Shown here: positions 7,058 to 14,012 of the stretch, in pieces
How positions within the stretch are numbered: position 1 is the stretch's first letter
How the letters are laid out: each line of letters begins with the position of its first letter
From: CBDCWA01 sp046048295
GTDB lineage: Bacteria > Pseudomonadota > Alphaproteobacteria > Rhizobiales > Hyphomicrobiaceae
Reading direction: 5' to 3'
DNA length: 22,505 nt
Assembly (NCBI GenBank): GCA_046048295.1
Contig: JBJOGJ010000041.1
Span: 1-22,505, forward strand
Notes under the pieces: generated by a model
What the model was told of the DNA's origin: nothing
The model's database searches: none
Seen by the model: only the letters and a program-made list of their open reading frames with translations
Position numbers and translations under genes: made by a program

Positions 7058-9352
7058 ATGAGTGCGGTTACGTTCAAGGCAACCTTTGCGCGCGGCAAGA
7101 GCCTGGCCCAGGACCACCTCGTTATCCTTTGGCTCTTCGCGAGTACGCTGCTTCTCTCGGCGCTCCTCCTGTTCTCCGTCCAGCCGATCTTCGCCAAGAT
7201 GGTGCTTCCGAAGCTCGGTGGTTCGCCGTCCGTCTGGGCGGTATCGATGTGCTTCTTTCAGGCGGTGCTCCTGGCCGGCTATTGCTACGCTCATGCGCTC
7301 AATCGCTACCTGTCGGCGACCAGGGCCGCGTTCGTCCACATTCCGCTTCTCTGCATTGCGCTGCTGGCATTGCCGTTCGGGCTGCCTCAAGGTTCGGAGC
7401 CGCCCGCCGGTGACGCCTATCTTTGGCTGGTTGGTGTGCTGACGATTGGTGTCGGGCTGCCCTTCTTCGCGATTTCCGCAAATGCTCCGCTGTTGCAGGC
7501 ATGGTTCGCTCGTTCGGGGCACCCCCAGGCCAGCGACCCCTATTTCCTCTACGGCGCCTCGAATCTCGGCTCGCTGGTCGCCCTGCTCGGTTACCCGGTG
7601 CTGATCGAGCCCTTCTTCGGGCTGACGAGCCAGGCGGGGCATTGGACCACGACGTTCGTTCTGCTCGCGCTGATGATCGCCTTGTGTGCTGCCGTAATGC
7701 GCGTTGCCGCACCCGAGAAGGCCGCGGCAATGCCCTCATTCAGCAGCATGACAGATGGTGACGCGCTGACTTGGCGGCAGCGGCTTGCCTGGATCGGCCT
7801 CGCCTTCGTTCCCTCAGGCCTCCTGGTCGCTTTCACCAGTTACCTGACGACGGACATCGCCTCGGCGCCCTTCCTCTGGGTCGTCCCGCTGGCGTTGTTC
7901 CTGGCAACGTTCGTTCTGGTTTTCCGCGACGAGCCCTTCATACCGCATTCGTGGCTCCTGGCGGCGCAGCCGGTCGTTGTGGCGCTAACGCTCGTCGGTC
8001 TCTCGATCGGTGGCAGCCGCGGGTGGATGATCGGTGTCACCGTCGGTTTCTGTGCGTTCTTCGTGACGACGATGGTCTGCCATCGGGAGCTGTTCAACAT
8101 TCGGCCGGCGAGCCGGCATCTGACCGAATTCTACATGTGGATGTCGCTTGGCGGTGTGCTTGGCGGCATCTTCACGGCCCTCATCGCACCGCAGATCTTC
8201 AATGCAGTCTATGAGTACCCGCTGCTTCTGGTGCTTGGCATGATGTGCCGGCCCGGCCTCGCAGCGGCGCTCCGGGACTGCAAGGAGCGGCGAGAGACGG
8301 CGGTCGCGAGCGGCCTCGTGGGGGGCTTCATCGTCCTGCTTGCGATCGGTATCGCGGTTGGCGCGCTGTCGGGGCTCGTGACGCGTCTCAGCGTGCAACT
8401 CGTCATCCTGACGGGGACGTTGCTGATGCTCGTTGCCTGGAAGTATCCGCTACGCCAACTGGCCTTTGCGATGTCGATGGGGCTCGCGATCGCGATCCTG
8501 CCTTCGGCGCTCAACAAGGGTTTCTCGGAGCGCAGCTTCTTTGGCGTGCACCGCGTGATGATCGCGGAGAACGGCGCCGTGCGCCTGCTGATGCACGGCA
8601 CGACGTTGCATGGTGCGCAGCGGCTCAAGGACAAGGACGGTAATCCAGTCGAGGCCCCGCTGCCGGCGACGTACTATTATCCAGGCAGCCCGATGGCGAA
8701 GGGCGTTGAGTTCGCGCGCCAGGTGTCAGGCAAGACGGCGGGCGGACTCAATGTCGGCAGCGTCGGTCTCGGCGCCGGCTCCATTGCCTGCTATTCCAGG
8801 CCGAGCGAGAGCTGGCGTTTCTACGAGATCGATCCGGTCGTCGTGAAGCTGGCCAGCGATCCGAAGCTGTTCTCATTCCTTTCGCGTTGCCGTCCGGGTG
8901 CAGACATCGTCGTCGGCGACGCGCGGCTGACACTTGCAAAGGAGCCGGACCAGAAGTTCGACTACCTGATCATCGACGCGTTTTCTTCAGATTCGGTGCC
9001 GGTGCACCTGCTGACCCGGGAGGCGATCGCCATGTACCTCTCGAAGCTTAGGCCGGACGGAATCCTCGCGTTGCACATTTCGAACCGGCACATGGATCTG
9101 GTGGCGGTCGCAGGCGCTACTGCGCACGCGGTGCCGGGAACTCACGCCGCGCTTGCTGACGACGTGCCGAAAGTCCAGAACTTCGACCAGTCCGCGAGCC
9201 ATGTGATGTTCATCACGAAATCGAAGAAGGCGCTCGAGCCGATCCTCGCCTCGAAGAACGTCACGGCGATGGGCGCGCCGAAAGTGGCGCCCTGGACCGA
9301 TGATTTCTCCGACATCGTCGGTGCGATCTGGCGGACCTACAAGAAGAAGTAA
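7058..9352 (+). CDS. Fused membrane protein with C-terminal spermidine-synthase-like domain (paralogue 2)
   Basis: This 764-residue protein is clearly paralogous along its whole length to the gene at 2954-5266. Shared blocks include LGGSPSVWAV, NAPLLQAWFARSGH, LTEFYMWMSLGGVLGGIF and HGTTLHGAQR. The N-terminal ~490 residues are polytopic membrane sequence. The C-terminal domain has GLGAGS (570-575), YEIDP (E590, D592), GDARLTL and DAFSSDSVPVHL (D640, D645), and ends near WTDDFSDIVGAIW as paralogue 1 does. Both copies keep the same predicted catalytic acids, so neither looks degenerate. The two differ in the central membrane region and in a Gly/Ala linker present in copy 1. It is followed tail-to-tail by dps after 25 bp. 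Substrate unknown, as for the whole MFS-fused spermidine-synthase family. Confidence 0.82.
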   Translation: MSAVTFKATFARGKSLAQDHLVILWLFASTLLLSALLLFSVQPIFAKMVLPKLGGSPSVWAVSMCFFQAVLLAGYCYAHALNRYLSATRAAFVHIPLLCIALLALPFGLPQGSEPPAGDAYLWLVGVLTIGVGLPFFAISANAPLLQAWFARSGHPQASDPYFLYGASNLGSLVALLGYPVLIEPFFGLTSQAGHWTTTFVLLALMIALCAAVMRVAAPEKAAAMPSFSSMTDGDALTWRQRLAWIGLAFVPSGLLVAFTSYLTTDIASAPFLWVVPLALFLATFVLVFRDEPFIPHSWLLAAQPVVVALTLVGLSIGGSRGWMIGVTVGFCAFFVTTMVCHRELFNIRPASRHLTEFYMWMSLGGVLGGIFTALIAPQIFNAVYEYPLLLVLGMMCRPGLAAALRDCKERRETAVASGLVGGFIVLLAIGIAVGALSGLVTRLSVQLVILTGTLLMLVAWKYPLRQLAFAMSMGLAIAILPSALNKGFSERSFFGVHRVMIAENGAVRLLMHGTTLHGAQRLKDKDGNPVEAPLPATYYYPGSPMAKGVEFARQVSGKTAGGLNVGSVGLGAGSIACYSRPSESWRFYEIDPVVVKLASDPKLFSFLSRCRPGADIVVGDARLTLAKEPDQKFDYLIIDAFSSDSVPVHLLTREAIAMYLSKLRPDGILALHISNRHMDLVAVAGATAHAVPGTHAALADDVPKVQNFDQSASHVMFITKSKKALEPILASKNVTAMGAPKVAPWTDDFSDIVGAIWRTYKKK

Positions 9353-9377
9353 TGGGGCGTCCGCCGGAGCGGCAGCC

Positions 9378-9866
9378 TCAGCCTCGAAGATGTGCGGCGA
9401 GCATCCAGGCGAACTTGTCGTGTGCCTCGGCGCGCGCGATGGCCATGTCGTTGGTGACCACGTCGCCATGGTTGTCGGCAATTTCGGCAAGGCTGCGGAG
9501 CGTTTCGGAAAGCTGCTCCTGGTCGGACTTCAATGCCTGCAACATCTCCTTGGCGTCCTCCTTCCCGTTCGCCTCGCTGATGCCGCTAATCCGCAGGTAT
9601 TCCGAATAGCGCCCGTCCGCATGTCCGCCGAGTGCCTTGATGCGCTCAGCCAGGTCGTCGATGGCTGCGAAATGCTCCTCGTAGATCTTGCCGAACAGGT
9701 CGTGCAGCGGGCCGAAGGCCATGCCCTCGACATTCCAGTGGAAATTCTGCGCCTTCATCTGGGCGACCGAGGTCTCGGCGATACTCTGCTGGAGGGCGGC
9801 GGCGATCTCGCCCCTGGCATTGGAGGTAAGACTCGGTGCCTTGGCGGAGGTGGGTTTTTTCGACAT
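9378..9866 (-). CDS. dps: Dps-family ferritin-like DNA-protection protein
   Basis: This is a 162-residue four-helix ferritin-like protein. It begins MSKKPTSAKAPSL, a Lys/Ser-rich tail of the kind used for DNA contact. Helix A/B has the Dps signature NFHWNVEGMAFGPLHDLF with H43 and H55 spaced 12 apart, then AIDDLAERIKALGG with E74. These correspond to E. coli Dps H51, H63 and E82. The position equivalent to the ferroxidase acid D67 is Gly59 here, which is unusual. Known role: a dodecameric shell that oxidises and stores iron with peroxide and shields DNA in stress. GGGGAAG precedes the ATG at suitable spacing. An iron-control palindrome lies 50-64 bp upstream. It converges with the membrane-protein gene to its left. 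Confidence 0.92.
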   Translation of the reverse strand: MSKKPTSAKAPSLTSNARGEIAAALQQSIAETSVAQMKAQNFHWNVEGMAFGPLHDLFGKIYEEHFAAIDDLAERIKALGGHADGRYSEYLRISGISEANGKEDAKEMLQALKSDQEQLSETLRSLAEIADNHGDVVTNDMAIARAEAHDKFAWMLAAHLRG

Positions 9867-9915
9867 GATCGGACTTCCCCTTAGGAAATGCTGGCGGCCT
9901 GATGGTTCAAATGAT

Positions 9916-9930
9916 TTAGAACTATTCTAA
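9916..9930. promoter_or_regulatory. Irr-type iron control element (ICE) palindrome upstream of dps
   Basis: TTAGAA (9916-9921), CTA, TTCTAA (9925-9930) is a perfect palindrome around a 3-base centre. It matches the iron control element recognised by Irr in Rhizobiales and relatives (TTTAGAA-N3-TTCTAAA type), missing only the outermost pair. It sits 50-64 bp before the dps ATG, and on the minus strand TAGAAT (9924-9929) within it resembles a -10 hexamer, as expected for a repressor site. The other half of this gap leads to gatC. Confidence 0.6.
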
Positions 9931-9993
9931 TCTAGTGGAGCTTCCGACCTGCGGCAAGGGAGGCCGGGCGCTTTTCCAGCATGGATGCAGCGG

Positions 9994-10022
9994 TTGCGCG
10001 CCGCAGTCCACCCCGCTATCAG
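9994..10022 (+). promoter_or_regulatory. Weak candidate promoter for the gat operon
   Basis: TTGCGC (9994-9999) and TATCAG (10017-10022) are separated by 17 bp, giving a leader of about 38-40 nt before the gatC ATG. Only 3 and 4 of 6 consensus bases match. It is the best pair I can see in the dps-gatC gap of about 200 bp. Confidence 0.25.
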
Positions 10023-10065
10023 TGCGCTCACTTCGATGGAGCCCAATCCGATCAAGAGGACCGGC

Positions 10066-10353
10066 ATGAAGGTCGATGAGACGACCGTGCGGCGCATTGC
10101 GCGCCTCGCCCGAATCAAGGTGACCGACGAAGAGGCGAAAAGCCTCGAAGGCGAGATCACCAACATTCTCGAGTGGGTCGAGCAACTCGGCGAGGTGGAT
10201 ACCACCTCCGTGGAACCGATGACGCGGGTTGTGCCGATCGAGCTCAAGCAGCGCCACGACGAGGTGACGGACGGCGACAAGGCGGATGATGTCGTCGCCA
10301 ACGCACCCTACGCCGAGGACCATTATTTCGTCGTGCCGAAGGTGGTGGAGTGA
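10066..10353 (+). CDS. gatC: Asp-tRNA(Asn)/Glu-tRNA(Gln) amidotransferase subunit C
   Basis: The protein has 95 residues, the normal GatC length, starting MKVDETTVRRIARLARIKV. It contains the typical ITNILEWVEQLGEVDTTSVEP core and a C-terminal FVVPKVVE. GatC wraps around GatA and GatB and stabilises the transamidase that converts misacylated Glu-tRNA(Gln) or Asp-tRNA(Asn) into the correct amidated tRNA. The start is set by AAGAGGA (10054-10060), five bases before ATG 10066, although the frame stays open upstream with another ATG at 10036. Its TGA overlaps the gatA ATG by one base, so translation is probably coupled. Confidence 0.95.
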   Translation: MKVDETTVRRIARLARIKVTDEEAKSLEGEITNILEWVEQLGEVDTTSVEPMTRVVPIELKQRHDEVTDGDKADDVVANAPYAEDHYFVVPKVVE

Positions 10354-11840
10354 TGGCGGAGCTCAACAGATTGACGATTGCCGAAGCCCGGGATGGGCTT
10401 CGCGAGAAGCAGTTCACTGCGCGGGAGTTGACGGAAGCCCATCTCGAGGCGATCGACGCGGCGAACCCTAGTCTCAACGCCTATGTCGCCGTCGCGGCAG
10501 AGCAGGCGCGCGCCATGGCACAGCTCTCCGACAACCAGATCGCCAAGGGCGCGTTGCGGCCACTCGAAGGCATTCCGCTTGGCATCAAGGATCTGTTCGC
10601 CACCAAGGGCGTCCATACCCAGGCCTGCAGCCACATTCTCGACGGCTTCAAGCCGCGCTACGAATCGACGGTGACCGCGAACTTGTGGGCGGCTGGTGCC
10701 GTGATGCTCGGGAAACTCAACATGGACGAGTTCGCGATGGGCTCCTCCAACGAGACGAGCTACTATGGGCCCGTGGTCAACCCATGGCGGCGCACCGGCA
10801 AGCCGGACAAGCTCGTCCCTGGCGGCTCGTCGGGCGGTTCGGCGGCAGCGGTTGCCGCGGATCTTTGCCTCGCAGCCACCGCCACCGACACCGGCGGATC
10901 AATCCGGCAGCCGGCGGCGCTGACGGGCACGGTCGGCATCAAGCCCACCTACGGTCGTTGTTCGCGCTGGGGGATCGTCGCCTTTGCTTCCTCGCTCGAT
11001 CAGGCGGGCCCGATCACCAAGACGGTGCGCGACGCGGCGATCATGCTGCGCCAAATGGCGAGCCACGATTTGAAGGATTCCACCTCCGTCGATGCGCCGG
11101 TGCCGGACTACGAGGCAGAGCTCAGCCGCGGGATCAAGGGGCTCAGGGTCGGCATTCCGAAGGAATACCGGGTCGATGGTATGGGTGAGGAGATCGAACG
11201 GCTGTGGCAGCAGGGCATTGATTGGCTGAAGGATGCGGGCGCGACCATCCACGAGATATCCTTGCCGCATACCCGGTACGCATTGCCTGCCTACTACATC
11301 GTGGCGCCTGCAGAGGCGTCATCGAACCTTGCCCGCTATGACGGCGTCCGCTACGGCCTGCGGGTTGCCGGGCGCGACCTGATCGACACCTACGAGGAAA
11401 CGCGCGCGGCGGGCTTCGGCAAGGAGGTCAAGCGGCGCATCCTGATCGGGACCTACGTGCTGTCGGCCGGATATTACGATGCCTACTACCTCAAGGCGCA
11501 GAAGGTCCGAACGCTTATCAAGGGTGACTTCGATAGCGCCTGGGACAGCGTCGATGTCGTCCTGACGCCGACGACGCCGTCGCCTGCTTTCGCGGCAGGC
11601 GAGAAGTCCGGCGATCCGCTTGCCATGTACCTCGAGGACATCTTCACCGTAACCGTCAACATGGCCGGGCTGCCGGGGATCTCTGTGCCTGCGGGTCTTT
11701 CGTCAGAAGGAACGCCGCTCGGGCTGCAGCTCATCGGCAAGCCGTTCGACGAAGCGACGCTATTCCGCATGGGCGAGGTGATCGAAAAGGCTGCGGGACG
11801 TTTCAGGCCTTCAAGTGCCTGGTGGATGGAGGGCAAGTGA
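10353..11840 (+). CDS. gatA: Asp-tRNA(Asn)/Glu-tRNA(Gln) amidotransferase subunit A
   Basis: This is a 495-residue amidase-signature protein. The Ser-cisSer-Lys triad is visible: K79 in GIPLGIKDLFATKG, the Gly/Ser-rich PGGSSGGSAAAVAAD (cis-Ser about 159) and nucleophile S183 in DTGGSIRQPAA. It releases ammonia from glutamine for transfer through GatB to the misacylated tRNA. Late conserved segments (VVLTPTTPSPAFAAG, YLEDIFTVTVNMAGLPGISVPAG) are intact. ATG 10353 overlaps the gatC stop by one base with AGGTGG 7 bases upstream; an in-frame GTG at 10350 is less likely. Its own TGA overlaps the ATG of the chorismate mutase gene by one base. Confidence 0.96.
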   Translation: MAELNRLTIAEARDGLREKQFTARELTEAHLEAIDAANPSLNAYVAVAAEQARAMAQLSDNQIAKGALRPLEGIPLGIKDLFATKGVHTQACSHILDGFKPRYESTVTANLWAAGAVMLGKLNMDEFAMGSSNETSYYGPVVNPWRRTGKPDKLVPGGSSGGSAAAVAADLCLAATATDTGGSIRQPAALTGTVGIKPTYGRCSRWGIVAFASSLDQAGPITKTVRDAAIMLRQMASHDLKDSTSVDAPVPDYEAELSRGIKGLRVGIPKEYRVDGMGEEIERLWQQGIDWLKDAGATIHEISLPHTRYALPAYYIVAPAEASSNLARYDGVRYGLRVAGRDLIDTYEETRAAGFGKEVKRRILIGTYVLSAGYYDAYYLKAQKVRTLIKGDFDSAWDSVDVVLTPTTPSPAFAAGEKSGDPLAMYLEDIFTVTVNMAGLPGISVPAGLSSEGTPLGLQLIGKPFDEATLFRMGEVIEKAAGRFRPSSAWWMEGK

Positions 11841-12160
11841 TGGCACCGCGCAAGCCGCAGGACTGCAAGGACATGAGCGAAGTGCGGGCCGAGATCGACC
11901 GCCTCGACGACGCCATCGTCTCGTTGATGGCGGAGCGTTTCGGCTACGTCGAACGCGCCTGGCAGATCAAGCTCGCGGAACAGACCGCAGCGAACGTGCC
12001 GTGGCGCAACCAGCAGGTGATCGACAAGGTTCGCGCCAAGGCCGCCGAGAAGGGGCTACCGCCCGATCTCGCAGAAGCGCTGTGGCGGCAGATGATCGGC
12101 TGGTTCATCCAGTACGAGGAGGAAAAACTGAAGGACCAGCTCGAGGCCGGCAAAGGATGA
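11840..12160 (+). CDS. AroQ/PchB-class chorismate mutase
   Basis: This is a 106-residue all-helical protein of the AroQ class. SEVRAEIDRLDDAIVSLMAERF, then YVERAWQIK, supply R16, R33 and K44, matching the chorismate-binding Arg/Arg/Lys set of E. coli chorismate mutase and Pseudomonas PchB. The second half (EKGLPPDLAEALWRQMIGWFI) aligns well with PchB. The residue at the PchB Gln90 / E. coli Gln88 position appears to be Glu93. Chorismate mutases convert chorismate to prephenate for Phe/Tyr synthesis; PchB also acts as isochorismate-pyruvate lyase. ATG 11840 overlaps gatA's stop by one base with GGAGGG six bases upstream. Location between gatA and gatB is unexpected for its pathway. The gene is not named because aroQ and pchB roles cannot be separated here. 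Confidence 0.82.
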   Translation: MAPRKPQDCKDMSEVRAEIDRLDDAIVSLMAERFGYVERAWQIKLAEQTAANVPWRNQQVIDKVRAKAAEKGLPPDLAEALWRQMIGWFIQYEEEKLKDQLEAGKG

Positions 12161-12164
12161 TGCC

Positions 12165-12476
12165 ATGACAGGCCTGTCGCCATTCGACCCGTTGACTGTC
12201 GTGCTCGTCGCGCTGCTCAATCCAGTGGTCATCGCGGTTGCCTTCCTGATGGGGAGAAATGCCGACCAGTGGCAGAAGCTGCTCATTGCAGCCTTCGCAG
12301 CCTCGCTCGCGGGATTCCTTCTGTTCTGGGTCGTCACGTTCCTCGGCATCGTGCGGGTGAAGGGATTCGGCGGCGAAGCCGGAATCGTGCTGGCACAATT
12401 CCTGTTCGGGCTCGTGTGGGCCGGCATCGGCTTCTGGACAAGGCCGACATCGGCCAATGAAACTGGAAAGGGTTGA
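12165..12476 (+). CDS. Small integral membrane protein, 103 aa, unknown function
   Basis: The protein has about three hydrophobic segments: roughly residues 8-29, 37-62 (LIAAFAASLAGFLLFWVVTF) and 72-91 (AGIVLAQFLFGLVWAGIGFW). A short Asn/Glu-rich tail follows. I do not recognise a named family. AAAGGA lies 7 bases before ATG 12165, and only 4 bp separate it from the chorismate mutase stop, so it is co-transcribed with the gat genes. It may be a conserved neighbour of gatB without a role in tRNA amidation. Confidence 0.75.
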   Translation: MTGLSPFDPLTVVLVALLNPVVIAVAFLMGRNADQWQKLLIAAFAASLAGFLLFWVVTFLGIVRVKGFGGEAGIVLAQFLFGLVWAGIGFWTRPTSANETGKG

Positions 12477-12518
12477 GGTGCATCACCAGATAACGGGTGC
12501 ACGTGCAATGGTGAAGAG

Positions 12519-14003
12519 ATGCAGGACAAGGTGAAGTCCGCTGCGGCGGCAAGCAATCTCATCAGCGGCGCCACGGGTGACTGGGAGGTCGTCATTGGCC
12601 TCGAAGTGCACGCCCAGGTGGCCTCGCGATCGAAGCTCTTTTCCGGCGCCTCGACCGAATTCGGCGCTGAGCCCAACAGTCATGTCTCCCTTGTCGATGC
12701 GGCGATGCCGGGCATGCTGCCTGTGATCAACGAGGAATGCGTCGCGCAGGCGATCCGAACGGGACTCGGACTGAAGGCCCGGATCAACCTCAAGAGCGTC
12801 TTCGACCGCAAGAACTACTTCTACCCGGACCTGCCGCAGGGCTACCAGATCTCGCAGTTCAAGCAGCCGATCGTCGGCGAGGGGGAGGTCGAGATCGAGG
12901 TCGACGGCGAGACCAAGACCGTCGGTATCGAACGCCTGCATCTGGAACAGGACGCCGGCAAGTCGATCCACGATCAGCATCCGGATTATTCCTACGTCGA
13001 TCTCAACCGCTCAGGCGTCGCGCTGATGGAGATCGTGTCGCGGCCGGACCTTCGCTCGGCGAAGGAGGCGCAGGCCTACGTCACCAAGCTTCGTACCATC
13101 CTGCGCTATCTCGGCACGTGCGACGGCGACATGGAGAAGGGCAATCTCCGCGCCGACGTAAACGTCTCCGTTCGCAAGCCGGACGGTGAACTCGGAACGC
13201 GCTGCGAGATCAAGAACGTCAATTCGATCCGCTTCATCGGCCAGGCCATCGAGTCGGAAGCCCGCCGCCAGATCGATATCATCGAGGACGGCGGCAAGAT
13301 CGAGCAGCAGACGCGCCTCTTCGACCCCAGGACGGGCGAAACGCGCTCGATGCGCTCCAAGGAAGAAGCACACGATTATCGCTACTTTCCGGATCCAGAC
13401 CTGTTGCCGCTCGAGTTCACGAATGCCTATGTCGAGAGCCTGAAGTCGGGGCTGCCCGAATTGCCGGACGAAAAAAAAGCGCGTTTCGTCAAGGAATACG
13501 GCCTCTCTGGCTACGATGCCTCCGTGCTCATCGCCGAGCGTGAAAGCGCCGACTTCTTCGAGTCGGTAGCAGCCGGTCGCGACGGCAAGCTCGCCGCCAA
13601 CTGGGTCATCAACGAACTTTTCGGCCGTCTCAACAAGGAAGGGCTCGACATCGAGCATTCGCCTGTATCGGCGGCGCAGCTTGGCGGTATTGTCGATCTT
13701 ATCTCCGCCGGCACCATCTCGGGCAAGATCGCCAAGGATCTGTTCGAGATCGTCTGGACCGAAGGCGGCGACCCGGCGCAAATCGTCGAGGAGCGCGGCA
13801 TGAAGCAGGTCACCGACACCGGCGCCATCGAAAAGGCCGTCGATGAAGTGATTGCCGCCAATCCCGACAAGGCCGAGCAGGCGCGGGCGAAGCCGAGCAT
13901 GGCCGGCTGGTTCGTCGGCCAGGTCATGAAGGCGACCGGCGGCAAGGCCAATCCACAGGCCGTGCAGCAGATCATCAAGGCGAAGCTCGGCATAGAGGAA
14001 TAA
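12519..14003 (+). CDS. gatB: Asp-tRNA(Asn)/Glu-tRNA(Gln) amidotransferase subunit B
   Basis: The protein has 494 residues. It begins with a short variable segment and then the hallmark GDWEVVIGLEVHAQVASRSKLFSGAS. Also present are YYFYPDLPQGYQISQF-like sequence, LEQDAGKSIHD, DLNRSGVALMEIVSRPDL and the kinase-like ATP site region. The C-terminal GatB/YqeY domain ends KATGGKANPQAVQQIIKAKLG. GatB phosphorylates the tRNA-bound Glu/Asp and receives ammonia from GatA. The start ATG 12519 has no well-spaced Shine-Dalgarno: GGTGAAGAG directly abuts it. An A8 run at 13471-13478 is in frame and harmless as read. The next gene begins nine bases after its TAA. Confidence 0.95.
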   Translation: MQDKVKSAAAASNLISGATGDWEVVIGLEVHAQVASRSKLFSGASTEFGAEPNSHVSLVDAAMPGMLPVINEECVAQAIRTGLGLKARINLKSVFDRKNYFYPDLPQGYQISQFKQPIVGEGEVEIEVDGETKTVGIERLHLEQDAGKSIHDQHPDYSYVDLNRSGVALMEIVSRPDLRSAKEAQAYVTKLRTILRYLGTCDGDMEKGNLRADVNVSVRKPDGELGTRCEIKNVNSIRFIGQAIESEARRQIDIIEDGGKIEQQTRLFDPRTGETRSMRSKEEAHDYRYFPDPDLLPLEFTNAYVESLKSGLPELPDEKKARFVKEYGLSGYDASVLIAERESADFFESVAAGRDGKLAANWVINELFGRLNKEGLDIEHSPVSAAQLGGIVDLISAGTISGKIAKDLFEIVWTEGGDPAQIVEERGMKQVTDTGAIEKAVDEVIAANPDKAEQARAKPSMAGWFVGQVMKATGGKANPQAVQQIIKAKLGIEE

Positions 14004-14012
14004 GCGGGACCG

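Noticed and set aside
2954..9352. The repeated membrane genes as a composite mobile element
   Set aside because: They are diverged protein paralogues, not identical DNA repeats, and no transposase, integrase or terminal repeats are seen.
9353..9377. Possible bidirectional terminator between paralogue 2 and dps
   Set aside because: Only a 4-bp CCGC/GCGG stem is visible and there is no T-run on either strand.
12498..12507. TGCACGTGCA palindrome before gatB as an operator
   Set aside because: Only 10 bp, inside a GC-rich operon gap, with no matching known site and no promoter next to it.
13471..13478. A8 run in gatB as a possible slippage or phase-variation site
   Set aside because: The frame is intact on both sides and the protein is full length; gatB is likely needed at all times, so switching is implausible.
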